A stretch of 64,000 nt of DNA, from contig NC_045143.1 of the NCBI RefSeq assembly GCF_008831285.2, positions 9,309,503 to 9,373,502 on the forward strand, in the 5' to 3' direction. The DNA is from Nymphaea colorata (taxonomy: Eukaryota; Streptophyta; Magnoliopsida; Nymphaeales; Nymphaeaceae). Under the pieces are notes generated by a model. The model ran no database searches, was not told the DNA's origin, and saw nothing but the letters and a program-made list of their open reading frames with translations. Made by a program: the position numbers and the translations under genes. Every line of letters begins with the position of its first letter. Position 1 is the first letter of the stretch. This document shows, piece by piece, positions 12,830 through 24,238 of the stretch.

Positions 12830-14480
12830 AGAAAAGTTCATTTTCTGTTTCTAGACTCGCAGAAGATAGTGATTGCAAGATCAGGTTTCCAGCTAACAGC
12901 TTCGTTGCCAAGAAAATGCAAACGACAGATTCTTTACGCAGGAAAGAATAGGGGCAGCTTCTATGTAAGGACTTATATTTGTCCCAAGGCTATGAAGGCT
13001 CGTGAGAAGGTTTATATGGAGTTGGAAAAGACAAAGTGGTCCCTAGAACTGTGGTATCATCATCATCACTTGGGGAACACTAGTTTTAGGACTTTGAATG
13101 AAATGAATCCTTCTAAGTTTTTTCGTCAATAAAAAAATGATGTGCATTTGTATTCTGCGTGTACTTAAAAAAAAACTGCATTATTTGCAATTTTTTATAA
13201 TTTTGAATCGCACTGCCTTCCCCTTGAACTTATTCATGCTGGCCTGTGAGGTCCATTCCCCATCCCCTGAAGGTTTTGCATATCATCTATGATCGTTGAT
13301 GATTATTCTAGTTCCTCTTGGCTCTTTCCTCTAGTCAACGATCCTGAAACTTGTTAGTGTTTTCAAGTTTTCAATAATACTGTTGCATAAAACCATGATC
13401 TTCGACAGCTATTCGGAGTGAAGTTTATGGAGAAAGACATCTCTGATTTTCTTGAGATCCACGTCCAATAAAGATAGCCTTCCTGCCTACACATACCTCA
13501 ACAAAATATGGTGCTCAAACAAAAAGACCATGATGTTATTGGATGGGAATGAGTATGACAGTACATGGTTTCATGCCATCCATCTTTTGGATAGATGACT
13601 TACATATGACGGCATATCAACAATCGATTACCCATTTTTGAGCTTCGCCAGTAGATACCCTGTAAGAAAATTTTCGGCCCACCATCCTAGAATGAGTAGT
13701 TGCATGTTTTTTATTGTACCGCTTATCCTTACATGGTTCCTTATGGAAATCCAAATTGGTCCATAAGTCTCAAGCATGTGTCTTTCTCAGTTATGTGGTC
13801 TATGATAAATGATATCTTCACTATAATAGACATTCAACTGGATGCATGTAGACTTGTTTTACTTAATGAAACCAACTTCTTGCCTTCAGGAAGAGATCGC
13901 CCTTAAGCAAGATGTAGCTCTGTCAGGTTGGCAGTTAAACATCACATGAAATCCTACCTACAACTTCATCAGGCAACACCTCCAAGCCACCACACACCAA
14001 ATCATAATACCATTCTACCAAGATTAATTATGATTTCTAACCGTAAACAACATTACCTTCCCTTATCCCAACCTAGAACCTCTCAGGAACCCTCCTGTAT
14101 GTCATTCATCTAATATTTCATAGACAAGCGCCTCCTATTCAAACTAGTGAAAACCCACCATCAGTTAGAATCCGTTCCATGGTTGCCTGGTCTGAAAATG
14201 CAACAAGTTAACCAAAAGTTTTCTTCTATACATTCAAAATCTCCTTCAGTGATATCAAACCTAACACAATAGAAGAAGATCGATAAGATCCTTGCTAGGT
14301 AGAAGACATGAATGATACGATGCATGGCTTAAACGAAAATCAAATGCCTAGCATGCATCTGTTGTGTAAGATAAACACAACTACATTGTTAATGCAGCGC
14401 TCTCATTGCTCACCGAAGACCTTCAGTAGTTCATCCCTTAAGCTTTCACAACTTAATAGTTTAAGTCAGGCATCTGTTAT
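12830..14480 (+). pseudogene. Decayed Ty1/Copia retrotransposon polyprotein (GAG pre-integrase, integrase, start of RT)
   Basis: Piecing together all three plus-strand frames gives a Copia pol order. First comes SVSRLAEDSDCKI at about 12850, in the position of the VSxL motif. Next is LWYHHHHLGNTSFRTL at about 13048-13095, matching the HHRLGHPSF zinc-binding motif of the GAG pre-integrase domain. Then come integrase-like phrases: LELIHAGL near 13210, VDDYSSSSWLF near 13295, NMVLKQKDHD near 13505 and TAYPYMVPYG near 13720. After that is a proline-rich linker with MVAWSENATS and PKVF near 14180, and finally a reverse-transcriptase start, DMNDTMHGLNENQM, near 14310. Stops and frameshifts are everywhere, so it is dead. 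No LTRs were identified. It ends about 240 bases beyond the SRP9 stop codon. Confidence 0.75.
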
Positions 14481-14714
14481 GCAACAGTAATATTACAATA
14501 TTCAAAATTGATAAAACATTGCTCTCAATACTCTGATACTAAGGAATTTGAGCATTAAAAAGAACAGGAATTAGGTTCAAACCATGTAGATCTAAACACT
14601 TGCATTGGTTGTTCAGTTGTTTTTGACAACTATGATCGCAACTGAAGATCAGCAATGCAATGATATAAGAGAGGCCGACAATCATTACAAAAAAATAAGG
14701 CCCAAAGCCAGGAA

Positions 14715-17700
14715 TCATTGCCTCCTACCTCGCCCTTTCTTAGACGTCTGGGTTTCTGCCTGTTCTTTCCCCGATACTTCAGTTGTATCCACTGCAAACA
14801 AGTAAGAATTATACAAAAATTAAACAAGTGAAACAAAAAACTATTTCTCAACATTTAAGTATGAAGTTCTTCATGAGAAGACACAAAATTTTATGTACCA
14901 TCAGGACCACGAGCCATTAGGGTAAAAAAGATATTGTTCAGCTTCTCCATCTTTTTAGCATCTTGTGCTTGGTCTGTCTTAAATTTGAGACACTGCAATA
15001 AACAAAATTAAATTGCAGAGCTCAGAATAATAAGAACAAGTAGAAAAAAATTGAAAGCACAATTAATCAAATAATTAAAGCGGCCATTCAATTTTCGGAC
15101 AAGTGACAAGACACCCATAAATGGACCTCCTTCTAACTCATTCACAATAAGACCATGCATTTCATGGCTTCGAGAAGGCTTTTGCACTTTAAGGCTGCGT
15201 TTGATTGCCGGGGTAAAATATGAGGAGCGGGTGAAAACTGTACGACAGTGAGAAATTTCAACCGGTTTGAAGTGAGTGCATCAAACGTTGAAAATTTTAA
15301 CGTGAAAAAACTGTACGAACGGTTGAAGTTTAACGCTCAAAAAAATCCGACCTGTGGAGGTCGGATTTTGTCACACAGATTTTTTTGAGAGCCGTTAGCT
15401 CTCTTGTTTTTCCCTCTTTTCCCTGCGTCGACGCCCTTCTTCCCCTCTCCTCTCTCGCTGCCTCACCTCTCTCGCTTCTCATTACTCTCCTCTCTCGCTG
15501 CATCACCTCTCTCGCTCTGTTCGCGCCTTCTTTCACTCTCTCTTTCTTCCCCAATGCATCCATTGGAGATCCCCTCTGTTGTTGCTGGTTTCCCCTCCCG
15601 TTGAAGCCCATCTTCCCCTCTTTGCTGGTTTCCCCTCCCGTTGAAGCTCATCTTCCCCTCTTTGCTGGTTTCCCCTCCCGTGGACGGCATCTACCCCTCT
15701 ATTGCTGCTTTCCCCTCCCGTGGACGCCATCTTCCCCTTTGATTGTGTGTGTTTCGCCCATTTGAAAGAGAAGTGCAGCATTCGGTATCTCTCTAGCCTG
15801 TGAATTTCTGCCTCTACCAGTCTGCGTTTCTGTGAATCTCTGCCTCATGAGTCTCGATATCTCTCTCGCTTCTCCTCCTTCGTGTTTTTCTTCCATTTCC
15901 TGCTTGTTTTTTTGCTTCGCCTGTTTGGCTTTCGCCATCGTGGATGCCTGTTAACTGTGCCATCGCTTGTTCACCCTCTCTCTCTCTTTTCTTCTTCTTT
16001 TTGATTTGGGCGTTTGATTTGCTCTTTTTGATTGCTGATTTGGTGATTTGCATTTTGGAGTTCCGATTTGGGAATTTTGATTTCTCTTTCCTTTTCCTAA
16101 CATAGGTTCTGGAATGTATATGTTTTGCAGGTTGTTTAGGTCAAGTACTGGAATCATCCGATTTTGGTAAGTGTTTTTTAACCCTTGCTTTATATGGTTT
16201 CCACTTATCATGTTCTTAATGATTTTCCTTCTCTCCTCACCTCCCCTCTCACATAATGTCAGCACTAGAAGATGTTAAGTATGGCCTTCGCGGCTGAGAT
16301 CTTTCACCAAGTTCATGTTCATGTGCATTATAAGTGGAAACCATATAGAGCAAGGGTTGGAGACATGCATAAGTGGATGATTAAAGCTTAATTACTTAAA
16401 ATCATCTATGTAAATGGAAACATGAATATAGCGGATCATGCATATATGATATAGCGGATCATGAACAGGTTTTTGGGATTCATTTGGTTCACTAGATCAT
16501 TCATATGTTATCATTTATTCATTGGGTATTTGGACCATTATTTTCACATATCTCTATACTTTATTCTAGTCTCCAACCCTTTGTTATGATTTCTCTCTTC
16601 TGATTTGAGGAGAACCAATAAAACAACAAGTTCTAATAGTCAGGAAAAAAGTCTCTCCTATTTTTTACCCTGTGCACCAAACAGTTAAATTTACCCTGCA
16701 AAAGTTACCATGTGCATCAAACACAGTTAATTTTACCTTGCAAAAAACTTCTCTGCAATCAAACAGGGCCTCAAATCGGAAGAGGGTTAAATTTCATCCT
16801 GTTTTTTTTTTTCAGAAAAATTTACCGTGGTAAATTTACCACGTTAAATTCTTCCTTGCAATCAAACAGAGCCTAATAAGAAAATTTTTACCCTTGAACA
16901 AAACAATGCTCTTTTTATTCCATATAAATTGGAACCTGCCATCAATACTGCCAACATTGAGTTTGATATTTCATCATCTGCCTGTATTCCAATTCTGTGT
17001 GTCTAGGTTCTGTAAGATTAGAAACTACACTTATTTAAAAGGATTAAACATCTGAAAGAACATAGATGTCAGAATTCAATGGCAACAGTTGACTCGGCAT
17101 AGCAATGACTTGAATCAATGAAAATGCTTCATCACTATTTGAATCTCCATAACAATACGTGCAGCAGTATGTGCTGATCCATGTGAACCTGTAATCTCCT
17201 TCACAGCAGATTTCTTCCACTTTCTTTCTTTTCCATTGTCCACTTCTCGTATTTTTATTAGCTAATTTTTTCTCTCTTTTTTTTATTTTTTTTACATTTG
17301 TGGATTTTTAGCAATCAAACATGCCGTATCATTTTCTGTCATGCCAAAATGTATTTTATATATTTTTTAAGGAAAGAAATGGACACCAATAACCACAAAG
17401 CAAGATAACCTTATTTCTAGCTGACCAGATCTTTCCTACATATTAGCCTTTGAAGTTTGAATAGCTCAATGCTGTCATAACATCCATATCCTGCACATTT
17501 TGGAGGAAGCTGATCCCAATTATGCAAAGGTTCTGCACATATGATGCATCTGAACAATATCTGGAACTCAATACAATGGGAGAGTTCCATTTACAGGCCA
17601 ACTATGGGCCTTCCCTTTAAAGTTCATTTCTGGTTTTGAAGCAACTTGACATTCAGTTGTGATATTCCTCATATTACTGATGCTAAGTCAGCTTCATTTC

Positions 17701-18023
17701 ATGCTTAACAAGAACATGCCACGAAGGTCACTTCTTCACAATGATGAGAAGAAGAGAAGACACTAAAATAGAATAACTTTCAGCATGGACTTGTCCAAAG
17801 AATTTATGGCATCGATGATTAAAGAAGAAATTGGCACTAAGGCCAGTTGCTAAAAGTAATTTGGATTTTGGAGTTTCATGCACCCAGTATACTCCATCTA
17901 ATGATTCTTCTCAGGCATGACTAGTCTGTCTCAAGCATGACTAGTATACATACAATCAATGCACCCATGGCCATATCCATCCTTTTTTACGTCCATTTTG
18001 TCCATTAATTAGATTTTTTAAAA

Positions 18024-18067
<44 letters not shown>

Positions 18068-18177
18068 ATGGAAATGAAGAGCTCTCGATAGAAATTGAAC
18101 TGCTCTTCATGTTTTCTGCAGCCTGACCACACCTGTTCAGCAGGACTTTCCAACGATTTTTTTGATGACTTAGTTTT

Positions 18178-18222
<45 letters not shown>

Positions 18223-18476
18223 GTTCCATCCGATCCCGGATGGGTGGGGGGTGGGGTGGAGGGGGTGAGAGCAGAGACTCTTCCGCCACCCTCCCTCCAT
18301 CGTAATAAAGTAAAGCAAAAAATAGAAAAAGCAGAACCCTGAATGGCAGTCCCAATGACTTAGTTCTCTCTCTCTCTCAAAAAAAAAGAAAAAAAACTAT
18401 ATATATATATGATATATATGGCCATGTCCCCATACCCAAATTTTTTGAAAGTGCTCTGCACCCATATCCAAACCTA

Positions 18477-18521
<45 letters not shown>

Positions 18522-21500
18522 CCATGTCCCCATACCCAAATTTTTTGAAAGTGCTCGCACCCATATCCAAACCTATGTGACATAGCCATGCATGATATGT
18601 CATACGGACACGGCAAAATGGGCCACGTACCGGTGTCGACACTCCGACACTTGGACACGGCAAGATACGTTTTGGATCGGGTTTGGGTCAGACCCGATCC
18701 GAACCACTTTACCAACCCGACATTCTTTGTTTTGTTTGAGACTTTCTTTCTTATGGGTTATGAGATTGGTGATGAACAATGTTTTGTTTGAGAATCTGTG
18801 ACTTTCTTTCTTATGACTTATGAGATTGTAAGAGTGAATTATTAATTTAATGTTTTTTTTTATTTTATTATCCTTTTTAATTTTTTAGAATATAAAATTT
18901 GCCATGTCCGCGTATCCTAAAATTTTGAAAATTGCCGTGTCCACGTACCCGTACCCTTATCGTACCCATACCCGTGTGACATAGCCTGCATGAGTACAAG
19001 ATTAAGGACATATTTTCAGAGACAACTACAATATAATAAACAAATAAGAGTTTATTTATAAAAAAATACACAGGAATAAATTTGTTTCGCCACATTTGTG
19101 ATTTATGAACAAAAACATGCATGCATGTGCATCAATTACATTTGGACGGGACAACTTTGGGCCAAATTAACAATATAATCTAGTACAGGTCCAAATTATA
19201 ATGATCCATAATGACAGCACATAAATATAAATTTTCTACAGAAAAGCCAGTATGTCAATTCTGAAGATGGGACCAGTAATCACCAGAGGGTCACTACTTC
19301 TAATGCATATGACAAATAGTCCTCTGCCTGAAATTTCACTCCAGAAGGGAGGCATTTCATGAATTTCCAGTGAAGTGCATGTGGGAAGCTATGCAGCTTT
19401 ATCTGAATTAAATGGCTTTCAAGTGCACCATGGCTTCTTTACCTAGTCTACAATTCAAATGGAAGAGCAAAATGTTTCTCAACGCAATACAATATTATTC
19501 TTGCTACAGTTTAAACAGCAAGGATTGAATTTACTTTCCTAATCTGGAAACTTGAAAACTGCCTAAGAGTGACTATTTTAATTGTTCAAAGTATTGTCAC
19601 ATAAACGCTTATTATTCGAAAAAAAACGCGTATGATACCCGAGAAATAAGTCAGCCGTATAAAACGACAATTTGATGCGTCTTTTTTTAAAGAAAAACAC
19701 CAGAAAATAAAAAACCTGAAAAAAAGGGTATTATACACGTTTTTTTTGTATTTTTTATAATTTTCAGGATTTATTAAATGTTCTAAATTTTTTAAAAAAT
19801 TTGTCGAGATTTTCCCAAGATATACAACTTTGCCATATTATACCCGAGAAATTCCTCGCCATATAATACCCGTACATGATATATAGACAATGGTTCAAAC
19901 TTCAAACAAGTGAAAAGCACTATTTAATGACAAACTAGGCTTTAAAAGCTCAATAGATCTCTAAAGACCAGTCTATGAAAGAGATGGGCCATCCAATACA
20001 GCTTATTAGTTTTGTTCCTGGACGACTTTGAAGTTTGAACTCCTTGGTTTTCCCTAGGAAAAATCAACTCGACAAATAAAATATCAATGACTTTTCAATG
20101 CCAAAAAAAACATTTTAAAGTTTACTCTAGTGCACCGGGGAACTAGTATTCTTATGAAATCTCTTACTGTTATTGCATTTCAACGGAAACACTTTCCTTG
20201 TGATTGGGTGATCCATATGCGGTCTTTTCCGTAGTATCATGTATAGTTGTTTCTCTTGGAACAGCTGCACCTGTTCCCAGGAACAGCAGAAGGGAACACC
20301 CTTTTCTGCCTGCTCCTGAATCAGTGAATCAAAGACACCCATAGACTCATAGCAGTGTCCCATAAGAGAACAGTTTTTATCAATTTCCATAGAACAAGAA
20401 AAATTGAAAAGATGTGTTATCATCCCAAATTACACATAAGTTCATGAACCACATCCTGCTCACTATAAGATGACAAATACTCATGAGAAGCAGCTTAGTT
20501 GTCAAGACGGCTAGGCATGCCTAGCCTAAAAAGGCATTCAAAAGTCGTTGCAATTTTACTTAGTTATTTTTAATTCTAAAATGTTAGCTTTATGTTTTGT
20601 GTGTTAAGTTTGCATGTTAGCAAGTTAGGATTAGTCAAAAATCGACTTATAAAACAGCAGAAGAAAAGTTTAGTGAAGAATAAACCAGATGATAGACTTC
20701 TCATTGTAGAACTGAAACTGTGCTCTAAACGATAAACATGAAACATAAAATAACCAAAATAATACCTACTTTGAAACTTGTGCTCTCCAAACTGGACGTA
20801 TGGTAAATGGCAACTGAATATGAACAAATCTGAAAGACTAAAAGATGCCTACACAACTCTGGCCTAAGTTGTCTAATGCATACATTAGCAGAACTCAAAT
20901 CACACCTAAAATCCTAACTCAATCAATTCAGGTAAAAGATAGACCTTGCAAGCAATCTAAGTTCTGGACAGATTGTAATTTCTGAGATGCTTATAGCAAA
21001 AAAATCTCTGTGTTCAACATAGATTTTGCAACAACTGGTCAAATCAAACTCCCTGCAATAAAATTAAGCTAAAATCAAGAGATAACAGGTCTTGGGAAGC
21101 AAAACAAATCAAGTATCAGAGGCTAAAGTCACCCAAACACCCAATTGGACTAGGCGACAGCCTACATGCCAGACCCACACCCCACACCTAAGTGATGGAC
21201 TTAGGCATGGGATGTGGACGGATGACTAGGCGATGCCTTGACAACTAAGAGAAGCAGAAATACATTAGAGAATACAGGTCGACATGGGGAAGAATCCATT
21301 ACACATAAAACCAAATGCAACCCAAAAATGATTTAGACGCATGATCTCCTCAAGTTGATGAGCATAAATGATTGTGATGTTTGCAACAAGAAGGATTCCA
21401 TAAATATGAATAAAAAAATGAACTCATGGACTAAACGAACTCAAAAATCATCCTAGGAATTTATTTATTAACACCATGAAAAATGTTCACTACTAAATAC

Positions 21501-22736
21501 TAACTAAAACTGCTTATAATTTTCACCCATTTGGCTTCTGCTATTGAATGAAAGGCATGTGTAATAAGCTATTATTTGGATATAATTATACAAAAATAAA
21601 TCCATGAGATTGCAATGCAATTGGCTCATGATATCCAATAAATTTCAGGGACATTGCATAAACTAGCCCTACATTAACAGTTTCAAGCCTGTAAGGTAGC
21701 CACTTCCAGCTAAAGGCAGAAGGTTAGAGCATCTCCACGTAGCCCCTATTCAGAACTTGAGATACCAATTTGTGCCCAGTATGGCCATTCCAGAATTCTG
21801 GAATATAAGATCGTGTAATATGGCTTCCTCCATCTTACCTCAATATGGCCCTTTTCATATGTATCCCCAGTTGGCATCAAGAGACAAATTTCTGATGTCA
21901 ACACCTACGCACAGTTTCTTTTACAACTTAGGATGTCAGAAGCAATACAAATCATTTTTTTCCAGATCCTATCTTATCAACAGAAGATCACCCATATTCA
22001 AGAGAACTACACCAGTCATGCTAAAAAACGAACTGACCACAAGTATATAATACATGAGAAAAGCACATAAAGATTTGTCTTGCAACCAAGCCAGAATTTT
22101 CACTTCTCTTCTCAGTATGCTGTAAAGAAGACATGAAAACATCTTTTTCTAAAGAAACTGCAATTATCTATGCAAAATAGAATGAAACTCCAAATTTTGG
22201 CTCGTCGTTAGTTTTACGGCAACAATAAATTATTTAGAACGACACCTTTTCTGGTCCTTGATTGTACTTAATTTCAGACGGATAAAAGAAACCGAGATGT
22301 TCAATCTAGGACACAGAAGGATGCATCCAACCGCTTCATACTACTGGATGTTGAAACCCGGGGAAAAAAGGATCTACAAAATCGCGACATATGCTCCCAA
22401 AGATACCAATTTGAAAAAACAGCAACATATGACAGTTTACTGCAATCAACACGACAAACAAACGATCACCAATAACTGGGATTCGCACCTGACGGTTATC
22501 CGTGACCTTCAGCACCAACTTTCCGTCGCAATGCCGATACTTCATCACATATCGAGACTACCACATTGAGAAAACGAGTAGAAAATCAACGACAATTCAT
22601 TGAACTCAAGAAAGAAACAAGAAAGCGGACGAAAAACACGACTCAAAGAGCGATGGAGCACTACCGATTGAGGGTCCGCGCGGAACAGTTGGACGGATCT
22701 CTCCACGAACTCGTCCCACGAGTCGATGTACACCAT
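14715..22736 (-). CDS. SRP9: Signal recognition particle 9 kDa protein (SRP9), 4 exons
   Basis: SRP9 pairs with SRP14 to bind the Alu domain of SRP RNA in the cytosol and arrest elongation while the ribosome is delivered to the ER. Exons on the minus strand are 22736-22665, 22557-22489, 14992-14899 and 14791-14715. They join in phase to a 103-residue protein, the usual plant length. Exon 1 starts MVYIDSWDEFVERSVQLFR; exon 2 carries MKYRHCDGKLVLKVTDNR; exon 3 carries CLKFKTDQAQDAKKMEKLNN and the MARGPD segment; exon 4 gives a short basic tail ending KKGRGRRQ. All introns are GT-AG. The first intron is 107 bp, the second about 7.5 kb and the third about 107 bp. The large intron holds a Harbinger-like element, TA microsatellites and an inverted-repeat transposon, so gene finders could easily split this gene. 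A TATA-like TATATAC lies about 175 bp upstream. I am confident of identity and exon joins. Confidence 0.93.
15582..15741. repeat. 40-bp tandem repeat, four copies
   Basis: Each unit starts with TTGCTGGTTTCCCCTCCCG or a close variant at 15582, 15622, 15662 and 15702, an exact 40-base spacing. The last two units diverge (GTGGACG in place of GTTGAAG). It lies inside the Harbinger-like element. The spacing is not a multiple of three, so the overlapping proline-rich frame is unlikely to be protein-coding. Confidence 0.9.
16180..16358. repeat. Inverted repeat with 29-bp arms
   Basis: The arm at 16180-16208 (AACCCTTGCTTTATATGG...) is the reverse complement of 16330-16358 (ATAAGTGGAAACCATATAG...) with one mismatch in 29 positions and a loop of about 120 bases. 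If transcribed it would fold into a hairpin. It lies within the Harbinger-like element in SRP9 intron 2. Confidence 0.85.
18029..18218. repeat. Two (TA)n microsatellites
   Basis: Pure AT/TA tracts at about 18029-18065 and 18179-18218, inside SRP9 intron 2. Short frames with Tyr-Ile repeats across them are artefacts. Confidence 0.95.
18416..18580. repeat. About 60-bp direct duplication around a (TA)n tract
   Basis: The phrase starting GGCCATGTCCCCATACCC, with TTTTTTGAAAGTGCTC and CACCCATATCCAAACCTAT downstream, occurs at about 18420-18475 and again at about 18521-18575, separated by a (TA)n tract at 18476-18520. Related wording (GCCATGTCCGCG and CGTGTCCACGTACCCGTACC) recurs at 18900-18990. 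This resembles a widespread class of plant repeats rich in CGTGTCC and GTACCCGTACCC motifs. Confidence 0.8.
19620..19882 (+). repeat. Copy 1 of an intronic AT-rich dispersed repeat
   Basis: The left edge reads ATACCCGAGAAATAAGTCAG and the right edge carries ATTATACCCGAGAAATTCC then CTCGCC, both in the same direction, so the unit is bounded by short direct repeats about 190 bases apart. The body is A/T homopolymer-rich. Related copies lie at 33105-33500 (CFM3 intron) and, more diverged, at 59270-59480 (UAH intron). The right-end phrase around TTTGCCATATTATACC is the clearest shared signature. No coding capacity; origin unknown. Confidence 0.6.
20486..21257. mobile_element. 756-bp terminal-inverted-repeat transposon with intact 8-bp target duplication
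   Basis: The element spans 20494-21249. It starts CTTAGTTGTCAAGACGGC and its right end, reverse-complemented, starts CTTAGTTGTCAAGGCATC. AGAAGCAG occurs directly outside both ends (20486-20493 and 21250-21257), an exact 8-bp target-site duplication, which fits a hAT-type insertion. Sub-terminal sequence is rich in GCCTAG and TAGGC motifs. I see no transposase, so it is non-autonomous. A closely similar copy lies inverted at 46836-47643 in the RSZ22 gene. The preserved duplication suggests a fairly recent insertion here. Confidence 0.8.
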
Positions 22737-22920
22737 CTCTGTAGCGCTAAGAGTCCACCACCAATCGAGAGGAGAGATAGAGGAGAGACGGTGGACTCGA
22801 ATTCCTTTCCCCTCGAGTCAGACGCTCTTTTCCACTTCCCCTTTGGGGTTTATGCGAAGGTAAGGAAAATTTGATCCCCTTAGAAAGTCCTCGGACTCGG
22901 GGGGTTTGTATATATTTTCC
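22737..22920 (-). promoter_or_regulatory. SRP9 promoter and leader
   Basis: Upstream of the SRP9 ATG there is about 170 bases of mixed-composition leader. On the minus strand a TATATAC box lies at about 22908-22914, at a suitable distance for a start site near 22880. Open frames on the opposite strand here are shadows. Confidence 0.45.
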
Positions 22921-23402
22921 TTTGTCCCTCTCAGAAATATCGCCAATGTATTAATCATATCGCGGTACACAACAGAGAGCTAACTTTTCATGGCACTTGC
23001 ACAAAGTTTTTCAAGTTGTCATCAACCTCCGTCCTCAAACGCCGAAACTAGAAATTTAGGTAAGAAGGTCCATCTTCATGAAGCAAAATTCTAAGCAAGT
23101 GTGGTCGGGGCTCCCAATCTACTTCTTGACAGTGAGCCCATCACACAGCCTAGTTATAGAATGTTTCCACAAGAATAAATAACAGAACTGGATGATTAGA
23201 TTGCATCCTTATGATTGAAAATCAAGGTTCAAACCCTGCTTGCCAAATTTTTTTATTAAAAGAATAACTGAAACAAGTTAAGTGGATCTGGATCTAGACC
23301 AAGATTTGGCATGCAATCCCTACAATGTTCAATTTTGATAGATGTTCACTCTCATTTGTAAGGTCACTAGCTAGCATGTTCCAATACCTCTCTAGTTTAT
23401 AG

Positions 23403-23560
23403 TAGGGGCGGAGCCAGAAAACTCTTGGTTAAGGGATACTAGTTTTAAACTTCAAAGTTTTTAAGGGTCACCACTTTATATCAATTTCAAAATAAGTACT
23501 TTTGGTGTTTGCATCGTTGATTGCCTACACGGTGTCTGCCCGGGCCCTGGCTTATAAAGA
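23403..23560 (+). repeat. Dispersed repeat beginning GGGGCGGAGCCAG
   Basis: It starts AGGGGCGGAGCCAGAAAA and ends near GTGTCTGCCCGGGCCCTGGC. A related segment at about 50395-50530 has the same start (GACGGAGTCAGAAAA) and the reversed style of end (GGCCCCTGGCAGACACC), and a third trace in reverse orientation lies at about 61965-62085 (AGCTCCGCACCTGG). This wording is common in plant non-coding DNA; I cannot assign a superfamily. Confidence 0.5.
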
Positions 23561-23657
23561 GAAGAGTAGCAGAGCAACATGTTGATTGGTATGGACAGTT
23601 GCTCACAATAACCCCACAAATTTTCCTTATTTTCACATGGGTGTCTTCAACTATTTG

Positions 23658-23663
<6 letters not shown>

Positions 23664-23750
<87 letters not shown>
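23664..23750. repeat. Long (TA)n microsatellite
   Basis: About 43 uninterrupted TA units, the longest single tract in the window. Confidence 0.95.
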
Positions 23751-23754
<4 letters not shown>

Positions 23755-24198
23755 GATTTACCATGGAAGCCTCTTCTGATGAACACAAGGCAGAGCTTCC
23801 ATGCTAGAACACCTTGGAGGCTGATTTAGTAGAAAAGATATGAAGATTGAAATGGTTAATGGAAGCCCTTGCATGATTATTCATGCAGTGGATGTCGAGG
23901 AGGGAAGCCCTTTATACGGACCGACATCTACTGCTTGTTTGGCTGGGCAACGGATTTAACTTTATCGTCTCACATATGCATAAACAATAGAGGGAGATTC
24001 GTAATCCAAGTTTTTTCCTCTGTGCGAAAGGAATGTTTTCTTGTGTTGATTCCAAGAAGGAGCACAACATGGTGATGAAGAAAATGGCTAGTGTTTGCGT
24101 AGACAAAGGCTTTTGGCAAGCCATTGGCCGCTGGATCTAGTAGAATCTTGTAGAATCCCCATATGCATCTGACTGAGAAATGTCATGTTAGAAATAGG

Positions 24199-24236
<38 letters not shown>
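24199..24236. repeat. (CT)n microsatellite
   Basis: A run of about 18 CT units. Confidence 0.9.

Positions 24237-24238
<2 letters not shown>

Larger units (their letters stand above)
15193..16873. mobile_element. PIF/Harbinger-like non-autonomous element in SRP9 intron 2, flanked by TAA
   Basis: The left end GGCTGCGTTTGATTGC matches the reverse complement of the right end, GGCTCTGTTTGATTGC. TAA lies directly outside both ends (15190-15192 and 16874-16876), the TWA target duplication expected of PIF/Harbinger elements. A second copy of the right terminus occurs inside at about 16757-16773. I find no transposase motif. The interior (about 15380-16170) is pyrimidine-rich like a plant 5' leader and ends with apparent splice sites, suggesting captured host sequence. 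Within it are a 40-bp tandem repeat and a near-perfect 29-bp inverted repeat, listed separately. Confidence 0.6.

Noticed and set aside
15385-15765. 126-codon plus-strand frame rich in Pro, Leu and Ser
   Set aside because: It runs through a 40-bp tandem repeat whose period is not a multiple of three and has no known domain; the opposite strand is open in several frames as well, as expected for pyrimidine-rich DNA.
23220-23250. tRNA-like T-loop phrase (GGTTCAAACCC)
   Set aside because: No matching acceptor stem, D-loop or anticodon arm could be drawn around it.
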